From a virus: a DNA stretch of 50,798 nt. Under the pieces are notes generated by a model. It was given only the letters and a program-made list of their open reading frames with translations. It did no database searches and was not told the DNA's origin. Made by a program: the position numbers and the translations under genes. The DNA is taken from IMG/VR virus record IMGVR_UViG_3300050821_005831, positions 1 to 50,798 of that record; one strand, given 5' to 3'. This document shows positions 8,397-17,461 of the stretch, piece by piece. Position 1 is the stretch's first letter; the number at the start of each line of letters is the position of its first letter.

Positions 8397-8914
8397 TTTA
8401 CAGCCGATAATTTTGCGCCAACCACGTCAGCAAGGAGTGAAATCCAAACCTCGGGTGCAATGATCAGGGGATTCTTCATTATGTCAGCCTCTGGTGTCGA
8501 AATGATAAGATCCTGCCAGCCATTTTGTCGCGCAATGATCACGGGAATAAGTCCGTGTTCTCTTGCTTCCTTCTTTGCTCGTCGCCAAAAGTCTGCAAGT
8601 GGGCCTGTGTTCCTGATCAGAAACTGGTCAAGCTTTAGTGTCTTTACGTGCTTGCATTCAAGATAGTAAACTTCGGTCAGTGCGTGGCCTTCAGGAGCAA
8701 CAGCCGTTATATCCCCTGCCTGACGCACATTGATCTTACCACGTCTGTTACTAACAGTTGCGCGGCCTCCCGACAGGGCGCTCCTCCAAAAGACATCAGT
8801 CCTCGCACCATTTGTAACCCACAGGCTCAATAGCTTACAAACAAATCTCTCGTAAGAGGATCCCTTGCTTTTCCCGCCGCCGCGTCGCATCGCTTGTCCG
8901 GCCTCCTCAGCCAT
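8393..8914 (-). CDS. PD-(D/E)xK superfamily nuclease
   Basis: A 173-residue protein with the nuclease pattern GDITAVAP (Asp) followed about 20 residues later by YYLECKHVK (the ExK element). An N-terminal basic region ([13 protein letters not shown]) carries the usual early Glu. It may be a Holliday-junction resolvase-like or RecB-type nuclease serving recombination, as its neighbours are RecA-like and SbcD-like genes. The start could be the internal ATG at 8890. The exact substrate is not known. Confidence 0.7.
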   Translation of the reverse strand: MAEEAGQAMRRGGGKSKGSSYERFVCKLLSLWVTNGARTDVFWRSALSGGRATVSNRRGKINVRQAGDITAVAPEGHALTEVYYLECKHVKTLKLDQFLIRNTGPLADFWRRAKKEAREHGLIPVIIARQNGWQDLIISTPEADIMKNPLIIAPEVWISLLADVVGAKLSAVK

Positions 8915-9875
8915 ATTTTTTGTTCTTCGGTAAAAACCCGTCTTCTATCTGATACCATTTTTGAATAACGAGGGCGCGAAGCTCTTGCAGGTTGTTGGAC
9001 GTGTCCTTTGCGCCGATCGATTCCAACCAATCAGTCATGGCGGCTTGATCATCTATGCCATAACCAAACTTGATCGGGAACTCGGCCTCGCGGAAGGGAA
9101 GTGATACTTTATTTTTCTTTAGCTGACCCTTGACTAATACTCCCGTGGTCCTCTTCACCTTGCCCTTGGTCTTAACCAATTTTTTCAGCTGGGACAACCA
9201 GAGGATTTGCGAGGCGTAGAAGTCAAGGGCTCGCCCACCGGTGCGTGTTTGTTTGTCGCCAAACATCACACCAATCTTATCGCGAACCTGGGACACAATG
9301 ATCAGTGTCAGGTTCTTCGTCTTAGCAAGGCGAACAAGGCGGCGAAACAGCTCCCCGATTTTCTTGGGCTTTGATCCACCATAGGATCCCTTGTCGATTG
9401 CACGTTCCATTTCTGCACGATCTGACAACGCGTCTAAAGAATCGCAGATGTACAGGATTGGATTCTTGCCTGCCCCTTTCAGGATTGCGGACAGATCCTC
9501 AAATAAGTCTTCGACCGTGTCGAGAGGTTCTTCTGAAAATTCCACGCGATCGATCGGCATACCAAGCGCCTCGGCATATTGGTTATCGAAGGCCGCTTCT
9601 GATTCTCGATAATAGATTTTACCTTTCGGATGCTTGATGGCGAAATTAGCGCAGGCTTCAATGCAGAGCAACGTTTTGCCTGAACTCTTATCGCCGACGA
9701 TATTGGCGTATCGTCCTTCAGCCCATCCCCCGCCCAGTGCGAGGTCTAACACTGTACAGCCCGAGCTGAAGAACTCGACGCCCTTTGGTTGGGAAGCAAA
9801 ATAATTCCCACCCTCGGAGACCTTTGGGGTGGCCGGATCGCCACCCCTGATCTTTCGTGCAACGCGTTCTTTCAC
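8907..9875 (-). CDS. RecA/UvsX-like recombinase
   Basis: A 322-residue RecA-fold ATPase. Walker A GDKSSGKT is at about residues 61-68, the catalytic Glu lies in RESEAAF, and Walker B is ILYICDSLDAL. The sensor segment LTLIIVSQVRDKIGVMFG and the GGRALDFYASQ motif are RecA-like. It should form filaments on single-stranded DNA coated by the SSB encoded just upstream and drive strand exchange. Its start overlaps the end of the SSB gene. Confidence 0.92.
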   Translation of the reverse strand: MKERVARKIRGGDPATPKVSEGGNYFASQPKGVEFFSSGCTVLDLALGGGWAEGRYANIVGDKSSGKTLLCIEACANFAIKHPKGKIYYRESEAAFDNQYAEALGMPIDRVEFSEEPLDTVEDLFEDLSAILKGAGKNPILYICDSLDALSDRAEMERAIDKGSYGGSKPKKIGELFRRLVRLAKTKNLTLIIVSQVRDKIGVMFGDKQTRTGGRALDFYASQILWLSQLKKLVKTKGKVKRTTGVLVKGQLKKNKVSLPFREAEFPIKFGYGIDDQAAMTDWLESIGAKDTSNNLQELRALVIQKWYQIEDGFLPKNKKYG

Positions 9876-11035
9876 CGACGCACCTTCTTCTTGATTTTTA
9901 CGCGCGACTTGGCCTTTGGAGCAGGCTCCTCTTCTTCGTCGTCCTCGTCCTCTTCTTCCTCAGGCTCGTCTTCGTCCTTGTCTTCGTCGTCAGTGTCAAA
10001 CGGCGCTTCTTCGTCGTCGTCACTCTCGTCTTCATCTTCTTCTTCGTCTTCCTCGTCTTCGTCGTCGGCTGCGGCCTTCCGCGATTTGGATTTAGCAGAT
10101 CCCCGAGCAGGTCGTCGCTCCTCTTCCTCGTCACTGCCGTCGTCGTCTTCGTCAGATTCTGTGTCCTCGGCATCGTCTTCTTCTTCCTCTTCTTCGTCTT
10201 CGTCTACGGGGCGCTTTTTCTTGCGCGAAATGTGCTTCTCTTCCTCCTCATCCTCCTCGTCCAAATCCTCGTCTTCTTCCTCGAGATCACCATCCTTTTG
10301 TTCCGTTGTGCCGTTGATGATTTTCTCGAGATAATCTTCTGCGTAGAACTTGAGGACAGATGGAATGGGATTCTCCTCAATGTAGTCCGTTATTGCATCG
10401 CGATCTGATTGCTTATCAGCAATCGGCGATGATTCCCGATCGATCGATGAGACGTACCGCGTCATGAGGCCCTGACCCGTACGCTTAATGATCACGTCGT
10501 ACCCCTCAGTTGGGTGATCGATCGCAAGGGCCTTACCAGTGCGGCTTGTGACCGTCTGGGAAAGGATGTCGCGATCCATGCTGCCTGATACGCTATAGAG
10601 CAGGGGATGCTTCTTATCCTCACCGTCACGATTGAGCACCCAAAAGAGAGTCTGCTCGCGAACATACAACTGCTTGGCATCGTCCTCCTCACCTGCACGC
10701 TTCGCATCTTCCGCAGCCTTGCAGATCGGACAGTGCTTCTTTTTCATTTTTGAAGGACACAGGTACGTGCTCTTGTCAGCGCCCACATAGCTGTGAACGA
10801 AGACCGTATAGCCGTAATGGTCCTGCTCTCCGTCCCATGTCGGCGGGAGAATGCGAATAATGTTCTCGCCCTGCTTTGGACGAAACGTGTCAAACCCGGG
10901 CTTATAAATGGAATCATATCGCCCTTGTGGTTTCTCAGCCCTGCGCTTCACATCCTCGAACTTGCGAGGCTTGTAAATAAAGCCCGATTTCTTGACCGGC
11001 TTTGCAAGCTTAGTTTTGCCTGCTTTATTAACCAT
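9872..11035 (-). CDS. single-stranded DNA-binding protein (gp32-like) with very long acidic tail
   Basis: The first 250 residues resemble large-phage gp32-type SSBs: IIRILPPTWDGEQDHYGY, then a zinc-binding segment with Cys and His (YLCPSKMKKKHCPICKAA) and VLNRDGE. The last 130 residues are almost all Asp, Glu and Ser with interspersed basic patches, and end in a basic tip (KAKSRVKIKKKVRR). Acidic SSB tails recruit replication partners, but this one is unusually long and repetitive. It lies directly upstream of the recombinase gene, as in T4-like modules. Confidence 0.88.
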   Translation of the reverse strand: MVNKAGKTKLAKPVKKSGFIYKPRKFEDVKRRAEKPQGRYDSIYKPGFDTFRPKQGENIIRILPPTWDGEQDHYGYTVFVHSYVGADKSTYLCPSKMKKKHCPICKAAEDAKRAGEEDDAKQLYVREQTLFWVLNRDGEDKKHPLLYSVSGSMDRDILSQTVTSRTGKALAIDHPTEGYDVIIKRTGQGLMTRYVSSIDRESSPIADKQSDRDAITDYIEENPIPSVLKFYAEDYLEKIINGTTEQKDGDLEEEDEDLDEEDEEEEKHISRKKKRPVDEDEEEEEEDDAEDTESDEDDDGSDEEEERRPARGSAKSKSRKAAADDEDEEDEEEDEDESDDDEEAPFDTDDEDKDEDEPEEEEDEDDEEEEPAPKAKSRVKIKKKVRR

Positions 11036-11171
11036 GAAAACTCTCCTTCCTCATTTCTCTGACTAGAATCCTGTGGTATGTGAACTTCAAACCGAAATAG
11101 CAGGCGAACACCACAACCGCCTCCACCCCTGTAAACATCAGTATACCAAGCATCGATAACGCTAAATTCAT
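11028..11171 (-). CDS. 47-residue membrane protein
   Basis: A small frame that overlaps its neighbours on both sides: ATGA with the upstream gene at 11171, and its TAA inside the first codons of the SSB gene. GGAGCTGACGAA precedes the ATG. It has one strong hydrophobic helix (about residues 3-29) and a basic tail. It probably sits in the inner membrane; function unknown. Tight overlaps and a good ribosome binding site support reality. Confidence 0.65.
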   Translation of the reverse strand: MNLALSMLGILMFTGVEAVVVFACYFGLKFTYHRILVREMRKESFHG

Positions 11172-11665
11172 TTCGTCAGCTCCTGCCGCTGCTTCTTCAA
11201 CTGCACCCGGGCATGATTTGCCTTGGCGTCGCGAATGTTTGTCGCCGTTCTGTTTGTCGGCGCTTCTCCATACATACTGTGGATGTGCAGGTCAACGAGA
11301 TGTGCCAATGCATATGATCGCTGGCTGTATGCATCCTTGAGCGCCGTCGCCAATCCGACTGCCGTGTTAAGCCTAAGAAGCAGTTGTGTTGCTGCCACAA
11401 CAACCTTCGACGCCTTGACCATTGCCTTGATTTCACCTTCCATCACGCGGCCTTCTCGCGTGGATAATTTGGTGCGCGCCAACGTGTCCTGCTCAGCCTC
11501 GACCTCAGCCAAGTTTTGTTTGGCTTCGTCACGTTGCGAAATGAGTGTCGCCAACTGTTTCGAGACTTCGTAATAGAGAACAGGCTGATGCCTGCAATCG
11601 CACTCGAGGTCGTCTTCGTCAATGTGCAGGGACTTCTCTAGCTCCTGCAGACTTGGCTGTCGCAT
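11168..11665 (-). CDS. coiled-coil protein of the recombination module
   Basis: A 165-residue protein beginning with PSLQELEKSLHIDEDDL, then LYYEVSKQLATL and a long charged helical region (residues 45-90) likely forming a coiled coil. I recognise this as a common conserved protein in phage replication modules next to SSB or clamp-loader genes, but know no proven function. Its position suggests a replication or recombination accessory role. Confidence 0.6.
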   Translation of the reverse strand: MRQPSLQELEKSLHIDEDDLECDCRHQPVLYYEVSKQLATLISQRDEAKQNLAEVEAEQDTLARTKLSTREGRVMEGEIKAMVKASKVVVAATQLLLRLNTAVGLATALKDAYSQRSYALAHLVDLHIHSMYGEAPTNRTATNIRDAKANHARVQLKKQRQELTK

Positions 11666-11697
11666 GATGGTGTAACCTTGTTGTGTTGATAACTAAA

Positions 11698-11928
11698 TCA
11701 TACTGCCTTTTTAGGCATCCACAAACCTTCAAAGGCTTCTTGGATTGTGGCGATTGCTGCGTCGCTCGGTTCTTCGCTCATACCCTCAAGCAGCATCTTG
11801 CAGCCCGTCAGCATTTTGTAGAAATCTTGAAAATCATCAATCTCTTGCAAAGTACGATTGGTAGCAATTTCTGCAGGCCAATAATGACCTCTGGCATCAT
11901 AAATGCGAACCTTCCAATACCATTTCAT
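11698..11928 (-). CDS. small hypothetical protein
   Basis: A 76-residue acidic protein starting MKWYWKVRIYDARGHYW at ATG 11928, which overlaps the stop of the upstream membrane-protein gene. A much longer frame reaching 12414 runs antiparallel in phase through the clamp-loader gene and is rejected. The N-terminus looks like a beta-rich fold followed by helices. No family recognised. Confidence 0.6.
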   Translation of the reverse strand: MKWYWKVRIYDARGHYWPAEIATNRTLQEIDDFQDFYKMLTGCKMLLEGMSEEPSDAAIATIQEAFEGLWMPKKAV

Positions 11929-12023
11929 AGTATGCCCACCAAGATCAAGAAAACGGAGAGCATCGCAGCAGCACCGATGCTGGCTATGAATAAGAAAATC
12001 GACAATTCCAAAGAAAGTCTCAT
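11925..12023 (-). CDS. 32-residue single-span membrane peptide
   Basis: Starts at ATG 12023, 2 nt after the clamp-loader stop, with GGGGG at ideal distance upstream, and ends in an ATGA overlap with the next gene. The sequence is one hydrophobic helix (LSIFLFIASIGAAAMLSVFL) with almost nothing else. Function unknown. The site and couplings make translation likely. Confidence 0.6.
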   Translation of the reverse strand: MRLSLELSIFLFIASIGAAAMLSVFLILVGIL

Positions 12024-12025
12024 GA

Positions 12026-12958
12026 TCAGTCCCCCGAGAAAATGGTTTGCCCAATTGATAGAAGTAAAGGTGCTTTCCCTTCCGATGGATTGTATGTGGT
12101 AGAGAACAATTGCAGGATGCGAAGGAAATGGCACGCGTCACGTTCTGTGGTTGACTTTTGAAGAGCCGCACCGATGTAATTGACGACCATAATTCGCACG
12201 CTTTCGGGATTGGTATCTTCGAGTTTGGCGTAAAGAGCCATTGCCTTCGACCACGATCCCTCACCCTTCGCGATGAATTGGCACAGCTGCAACATGGGAT
12301 CACTATCAATGGCCGATTGCAATATCTGCGCAGCCGATGCCTTGTTCTTGCAGATTTGACACAAGGCCAGGTTAACCAAGGCCTGTCTTGGTGACCCTCG
12401 AGCCTCCTTGACAATGAGGCCCAACACGCCTTCCGCCAACGTAATCTTTTCGCTGCTGCATACGGCCTCGATTAGATCGCGGATGTCGTCGCTGGCTACT
12501 TCCTGCAATACCAATGCCGTGCAACGCGTCTTGATCGTTTGCGGGACCTTGCCGACTTCCGTGGTGCAGAAGAACCAATAGACATCAGGCGGAGGCTCTT
12601 CAATGATCTTAAGAAGTGAATCCCACGCTTGGCGCGATAGCCTGTGGCATTCGTCAATGATGAGGGCGCGGGCCTTGTCCTTGCCGAAGGGCGCGAACCT
12701 GAGCAGGTCCTGCACGCTACGCATATCATCGATACCAGTGTGTGTGGCCGCGTCGATCTCGAGGATGTTCTTCGTCACACATCCAAGCTCTTTGCAGCAT
12801 ATGCGGGCTAACGTCGTTTTCCCTGTACCCGATGGTCCGCTGAACAGGAATGCTTGCGATGATTTGTCCTTGACGATCTTTGATAGGGCTTGGACTACGG
12901 CATCATGTCCAATTACCTCCTCGAACTCGTCTGGTCGGTATTCTACATGATAGCTCAT
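12026..12958 (-). CDS. clamp-loader ATPase (DnaX/gp44-like)
   Basis: A 310-residue AAA+ ATPase. It opens with YRPDEFEEVIGHD, then Walker A GPSGTGKTT at residues 41-49, Walker B LIIDECHRLS, sensor 1 FFCTTEVGKVPQTIKTRC (with the arginine finger SRC-like region) and sensor 2 GSPRQAL. It should load the phage sliding clamp of 16151-17188 onto primed DNA. Overlaps the dCMP deaminase gene by 4 bases. Confidence 0.92.
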   Translation of the reverse strand: MSYHVEYRPDEFEEVIGHDAVVQALSKIVKDKSSQAFLFSGPSGTGKTTLARICCKELGCVTKNILEIDAATHTGIDDMRSVQDLLRFAPFGKDKARALIIDECHRLSRQAWDSLLKIIEEPPPDVYWFFCTTEVGKVPQTIKTRCTALVLQEVASDDIRDLIEAVCSSEKITLAEGVLGLIVKEARGSPRQALVNLALCQICKNKASAAQILQSAIDSDPMLQLCQFIAKGEGSWSKAMALYAKLEDTNPESVRIMVVNYIGAALQKSTTERDACHFLRILQLFSTTYNPSEGKAPLLLSIGQTIFSGD

Positions 12959-13413
12959 TTTCCCAACCCTTGTATCGTGACATCCACTGCCGCTTCCTTA
13001 AAATAAGACATACTGCGATCAAGGATTTCGGCCCATCGTTCGCGAAGATGGACGGGAATTTCGGGAGCTACCACGCGAACAATTCCTGCCTGGATGACGT
13101 GCACCGCGCACCGATCACAACACAGGAATGGATAAAGGTACAGGCTAAACCCGCGAAGAGGTTCTCGTGCGTGCAATATCGCATTCATCTCAGCGTGGAT
13201 TATTTTGCTGTACTTTATACCGCGATTATCATACTCCTCTGGGGTATCGTCATGGTATCGCGCGAATCCGTTGAACCCGACCGACGCGATCGTTTTGTCT
13301 GGTCGGACGATGACGGCCCCGACCTTTGTGCTTGGGTCACGTGACCAGGTAGAGACTTCTTGGGCTAATTTGAGGAACCTTATGTCCCATTTCGGTCTAT
13401 CGGCGTATTTCAT
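12955..13413 (-). CDS. dCMP deaminase-like zinc deaminase
   Basis: Residues 23-32 (RDPSTKVGAVIV) and the zinc motifs HAEMNAIL and CCDRCAVHVIQAG mark a deoxycytidylate deaminase, which turns dCMP into dUMP for thymidylate supply. The usual Pro before the first zinc Cys is replaced (LCCDRC), a mild variation. It acts with the dNMP kinase and HD phosphatase elsewhere in the window. Four-base overlaps connect it to its neighbours. Confidence 0.88.
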   Translation of the reverse strand: MKYADRPKWDIRFLKLAQEVSTWSRDPSTKVGAVIVRPDKTIASVGFNGFARYHDDTPEEYDNRGIKYSKIIHAEMNAILHAREPLRGFSLYLYPFLCCDRCAVHVIQAGIVRVVAPEIPVHLRERWAEILDRSMSYFKEAAVDVTIQGLGK

Positions 13414-15899
13414 TTCTTATCCTTTGCGACCGCTGACCAGCCCGTGCCGTCAGACCATGAACCTTTGTTTGGATCTATTTTGTGAAGCACTGTCTTGTCG
13501 AAACTTCCCTTCCACGTGTCCGACGCAAACTCACCAATCGGTTTGATCAGCGCCCACTCACGACCAATGCCTGCTTCAACGGCAATTGGTACATTTATCC
13601 AATCGAAGACGACCTTGGTCATTTCGGTGACGACGATCTCCATATTTTTGTCCACGTCCTTCTTGTGCCAAATGAATGTCAGGTCATCGTGGATTTCCAT
13701 GTTCGTGGGAATGCCGAGTTTGGACAGCCTGATCATTGCATCCATCACAATGCGCGACTCATCGCCTTGGATTGGTGCGTTAATCAATTGGTTCGGATCG
13801 ATAGGTGCGCGACGCCTGAAGCCCGACAAGCCTGTGACGTAGCCATGCTCACGGTAGAACTCATGACATTCTTTATGCCATCTGTGAATGTCAGGGAACT
13901 CACCCCAAAATTCATCTTGTAATCGCTGCGCAATGGCCTCATCTACATTTAGTGTTCGAGCAATTGATGCTGGCCGTGCACCGAACAATGAGGGGAACAC
14001 AAACGCGTTCTTAGCCTCGCTTCTGTGTTCTTTTACGTCGCCCTTTTTCTTGCTGTACCACGTCGGGCATAGCTTTATCAAACGTTCCATCCACGTCGTA
14101 TGGACATCATATCTGTTCCAAAACGCCTTGACTAATGCTTTGTCCTTCGATTCCATCGCGACGTTGCGAGCCTGAATGCCAGCATAGTCAAACGCGACGA
14201 TCCAATGATCCTCATCGACCCTGATCTGTGATCGGGCTTCGATTCCCTTGCCTGCACGTTTGGGGAAGTTTTGAATATTGGGATGTTCGGAACTTGTGCG
14301 CCATGTCACGGTTGACGCGGCATTGATAATCGGATGTAGCTTGCCGTCTGGATACAACAGCTCAGATCCCGTTCTGCATGGCTTGACGTATGTGCCAAGC
14401 AGCTTGTTGGCCTTGCGCCATGCAATCGTGTTCCTCGCGATCGGGTGCTTGGTCTTTGCAATTGCCTTCTCGTCGGTCTTATCGACCCTCTTCCCCATTA
14501 TCTTGAACATCTTGCGAACGTCAAAGGGAGATGCTGGACGGTATGCGAAGCCGTTTTGCGAAATGAACTTCTTGCCCTCGGCGCTTTCGTTGATCTCTTT
14601 TTCAATGCGAACAAGTTCTTTTGTGAACTTCTTCTCGAGGGCTCGCGACACTGATTGATCGACTGGTACGCCCGCCATCTGGCCGTGAACGATTGCAGAA
14701 ATACGGTCCACTTGATGTCTGTAAACGTCCTCCAACCCTTCTTCTATCAAGCGATCCCTTTGCTGGAGATACAGCTTGCGATGATATTTTGCGTCAATCG
14801 CGTTGTAGACCAACACGTCATCCAACGGCGTGTTATCTAGGTTCAACGTGTCAACATTCGAAATCTTTTTGATGTTGAAACCAAAATATTGCAGGCATTG
14901 AAACTCAAGGGAAACAGTGCCCCGACGTTCATCAAGAATGTATGCCTGGCCAAGGGAATCTTCCCATTGCTGCCACAGGAGATCCTCGCCCCACTTGACG
15001 GCTGACCATTCCAATTCAAACGCAAGGTTGTGTGAAATTTTGCGGCACCTGCTGCTTCGAAGGAACTTGCGCCATGCTTTGTCGATTTGCGCCAGCTGTG
15101 GCTCGGTCCAAATCGCCTGCGAATGAAGATATGGAAAGGCAAACGTCCCACTACGTGTTGATACAGCTATCGTCAGCACCTTGGCGTCCTTGGCGTAAGG
15201 GCGTAGTGCATTCGTTTCGTAGTCGAAACCTGCGATATGTTCCTGTGACGCCTCGGCGAGCAGCTCTACGATGCGGTCAATATCGTGAATGCATTCTATG
15301 CCTTTCTTAATTTGTTCAATGGAATGGACTTGAGGATCATCTAACTGGCCTGCTAGCTCGAACGCGCGCTGCATGGTCATTGCAAAGCTGAACTCAGCCT
15401 CTGAGCCGTACTTGCCGGCGCTATGTCCCCACTTAAGGGTTTCAAGAACCTTCTTGTGATCCTGTACCGGAAAGAACCAACACTTGTGATTCTTTATCTC
15501 GACAGGGATATATCTGCCGGCCCACTGGTCAATACGAGGATTTTGCATGTCGAGCATCCATCGCAGGGGAGTGTTCCCGATACCAATGATGATGGCAGGC
15601 TTGCTCTTGGCAATGTCTTCCTCGACTGATGGGCGACAACATTCCATCTCGACGGCGTTTGGAGCGCGATCGCCAGGATGTGTCCTAACACAATAGTTCC
15701 AACGAACTCCCCACTCTTCATAAACGTAGTCGTGTATTAGCTCGACATCTGAAAAATGCATGCCCGCTCTATCGTCGGCAGCGCTAGGAGCCTCACCCAG
15801 TACGTAGACCAAAGGTTGTCTTACGCCCGATGGTTCCATTTTTGGAGTGCTGCATTTCGTTTTGTTTAATGGACAAATCGCGCATTGCTGACTGTGCAA
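13410..15899 (-). CDS. family A DNA polymerase fused to a uracil-DNA-glycosylase-like domain
   Basis: Three domains are seen. Residues 1-150 resemble family 4-type uracil-DNA glycosylases (CAICPLNKTKC, VLGEAPSAADDRAG, IIGIGNTPL). A 3'-5' exonuclease follows (GFDYETNAL). The polymerase has motif A AFDYAGIQARN, motif B RSEAKNAFVFPSLFGAR and motif C EIHDD. A fusion of UDG-like and polymerase domains is known from SPO1-type phages. The frame begins at TTG 15899 with no good site, but stays open to 15965, where AGGAGG stands 5 nt before an ATC codon; the real N-terminus may be there. Confidence 0.93.
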   Translation of the reverse strand: MHSQQCAICPLNKTKCSTPKMEPSGVRQPLVYVLGEAPSAADDRAGMHFSDVELIHDYVYEEWGVRWNYCVRTHPGDRAPNAVEMECCRPSVEEDIAKSKPAIIIGIGNTPLRWMLDMQNPRIDQWAGRYIPVEIKNHKCWFFPVQDHKKVLETLKWGHSAGKYGSEAEFSFAMTMQRAFELAGQLDDPQVHSIEQIKKGIECIHDIDRIVELLAEASQEHIAGFDYETNALRPYAKDAKVLTIAVSTRSGTFAFPYLHSQAIWTEPQLAQIDKAWRKFLRSSRCRKISHNLAFELEWSAVKWGEDLLWQQWEDSLGQAYILDERRGTVSLEFQCLQYFGFNIKKISNVDTLNLDNTPLDDVLVYNAIDAKYHRKLYLQQRDRLIEEGLEDVYRHQVDRISAIVHGQMAGVPVDQSVSRALEKKFTKELVRIEKEINESAEGKKFISQNGFAYRPASPFDVRKMFKIMGKRVDKTDEKAIAKTKHPIARNTIAWRKANKLLGTYVKPCRTGSELLYPDGKLHPIINAASTVTWRTSSEHPNIQNFPKRAGKGIEARSQIRVDEDHWIVAFDYAGIQARNVAMESKDKALVKAFWNRYDVHTTWMERLIKLCPTWYSKKKGDVKEHRSEAKNAFVFPSLFGARPASIARTLNVDEAIAQRLQDEFWGEFPDIHRWHKECHEFYREHGYVTGLSGFRRRAPIDPNQLINAPIQGDESRIVMDAMIRLSKLGIPTNMEIHDDLTFIWHKKDVDKNMEIVVTEMTKVVFDWINVPIAVEAGIGREWALIKPIGEFASDTWKGSFDKTVLHKIDPNKGSWSDGTGWSAVAKDKK

Positions 15900-15965
15900 C
15901 AGGTCTAACGAATATCCAGCCGCTGTATTGTCAGACGCCTTTGTACCAGCATAAAAGAAGCCGAT

Positions 15966-16150
15966 GACACCCTCCTATTGAAAAAAAAAAATGCCGGGCC
16001 TTGTGGGCTTCTGACTTCCCGGTTGTCGCGTTACTGACTGATCCCACTTCTAGTAAGTCCGTTTCACCACGCTTAGGACTTACATCACCATATTACTCTC
16101 CTAGTTGTACCCCGGGCTATCCTAGGTGTAAGATCGTGGAGGTGTGAACT
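15966..16150 (-). promoter_or_regulatory. structured leader between clamp and polymerase genes
   Basis: This 185-base gap lies after the clamp gene. On the - strand it holds AGGAGAG followed by a three-codon frame (ATG GTG ATG TAA), an inverted repeat TAAGTCC/GGACTTA, the terminator listed separately, and the AGGAGG of the polymerase gene. The arrangement looks like attenuation of polymerase expression. No known riboswitch motif was recognised. Confidence 0.4.
15980..16022 (-). terminator. probable terminator after the clamp gene
   Basis: On the - strand a hairpin with CCGGG/CCCGG arms and an inner GCC/GGC pairing is followed by C, A and then 11 T residues. The loop is large. The run of T is the longest in the window. 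It would end clamp transcription or attenuate polymerase expression. Confidence 0.6.
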
Positions 16151-17188
16151 TTATGCCTGCTTTGCTGCTGCTGCGATAAGATAAATGTGCGCACCATCTT
16201 TCATGATGATGCAGTCTTCCGTGACTGCCATGTTCTCGAATTTCTCAAGCCCTGCCTTGAGATGCTTTGGATCGATGTGCAATGATACGTCAGGATGCCC
16301 CTCCTTGATGCCGTATCGATCGCGCACCTCTCCCTTGTCGGGTGAGAAGGAATAGAGAACCATGTCGTTATTGCTAACCATGATCCGCGTGTTGCTCTTG
16401 CCTGTGACTGACTCCGTGATGATGATTGCCCGATCGACCATGTGCTTCAGCCCGTCATGGATTTTGAACAACTTGATCTTGTCGGGCATGGCGTGCTTCA
16501 GCATGTCTTGGTAGTCTAACGGGTGGCTGCTATCGACCAATCGGCCAAACAATTTGGTTTTCTCTACCGTGAGCAAGACGTGATCGGTATTGAAACAAAT
16601 AGTTACTTCCTTTTCACCCTTGCACAATCGTTGTACCTGTTCACAAAATTGCGCAGGCAGAATGACCCTGCTCTTGATCGGTGTCTTGACTATTGAGTGG
16701 CATATGGTGTGGTTGTTGGTGGAAAACATCAACGTCTGATCTTTTTGCGGGATCATCGTGATACCTAATTGATCAGGTATTGACGTGTCGATGCTCACCG
16801 ATTTCATGCAATTGCTCAGGCCGTCAAGGAAGCTCGCGGGAAGTTTGACCACATCCTTTGACGGTTTGGGCATTTCAAAAACTAATGTTTCGGGAATGGT
16901 CAATGGCAGTTTGAAACGACCGGCCCCCGCCTTGATATGAAGTTCGTCGTCTTTCGCCTCAAGAACAACATCTTTAGCTCCCGACGTGCGCAACAAGGCG
17001 ATGAGCGTCTTACCCGGCACAGCGCCCCGGAAATCAGTTTTGCATGGTGTCTCGAGGGCGATGCGATCATTGAACGCGAGAACGCGGTCACCATCGAACA
17101 TGAAGTGTGTCAAGATCTGGATCAGTGCATTGTCGGACAGGGCTGGACTGACCGTGTCGAGCGCTGCCAACAGTTCTTCGCGGTTCAT
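16151..17188 (-). CDS. DNA polymerase sliding clamp (beta-clamp-like)
   Basis: A 345-residue protein with the three-domain beta-clamp plan. It starts with REELLAALDTVSPALS, has the repeated strand pattern around GRFKLPLTIPE and the VKLPASFLDGL segment, and ends in the typical C-terminal clamp stretch (ITESVTGKSNTRIMVSNNDM, then DCIIMKDGAHIYLI). It should ring DNA and tether the phage polymerase; the clamp loader is encoded at 12026-12958. The closest comparison is bacterial DnaN rather than T4 gp45. Confidence 0.8.
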   Translation of the reverse strand: MNREELLAALDTVSPALSDNALIQILTHFMFDGDRVLAFNDRIALETPCKTDFRGAVPGKTLIALLRTSGAKDVVLEAKDDELHIKAGAGRFKLPLTIPETLVFEMPKPSKDVVKLPASFLDGLSNCMKSVSIDTSIPDQLGITMIPQKDQTLMFSTNNHTICHSIVKTPIKSRVILPAQFCEQVQRLCKGEKEVTICFNTDHVLLTVEKTKLFGRLVDSSHPLDYQDMLKHAMPDKIKLFKIHDGLKHMVDRAIIITESVTGKSNTRIMVSNNDMVLYSFSPDKGEVRDRYGIKEGHPDVSLHIDPKHLKAGLEKFENMAVTEDCIIMKDGAHIYLIAAAAKQA

Positions 17189-17461
17189 TTATTTGACCTC
17201 CTTTTGGTATTGATGCATCGCCTGGATGGCAACGCGCGCTTGCGTGAAATATGAGGCCACGCCTCCACGATAACCACGCCCTAATGGATCCGCTTTCCAC
17301 ATAGCAGTAGCAACGCGTGTTAGCAGTTCTGTGTCAGGGACATCCTTAATCAGGTTCCAATAAGCATCATAGAGCCTGACATATCCAGGACAACAGTCAC
17401 CACCATCGAGCATCATGCAATCGGGCAAACATTTGCCGGGATGAAAATCATCCTTCGCCAT
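17189..17461 (-). CDS. small cysteine-containing hypothetical protein
   Basis: A 90-residue protein with four N-terminal Cys residues (GKCLPDC, GGDCCPGY) that might bind a metal, followed by a helical C-terminal half. It lies between the DpdA and clamp genes, overlapping the DpdA 3' end. No family recognised; position hints at the DNA-modification group. Confidence 0.6.
   Translation of the reverse strand: MAKDDFHPGKCLPDCMMLDGGDCCPGYVRLYDAYWNLIKDVPDTELLTRVATAMWKADPLGRGYRGGVASYFTQARVAIQAMHQYQKEVK

Noticed and set aside
9857-10408. 183-residue rightward frame of Val, Phe and Leu (and a Ser-rich frame from 9789)
   Set aside because: Antisense artefacts of the repeated Glu/Asp codons of the SSB tail.
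11698-12414. 238-residue leftward frame
   Set aside because: Most of it is a shadow of the clamp-loader gene in another frame; only the last 76 codons, with their own start at 11928, look real.
16023-16120. Another hammerhead or known riboswitch in the clamp-polymerase gap
   Set aside because: A GAAAC and a hairpin are present but no CUGANGA core or second strand was found.
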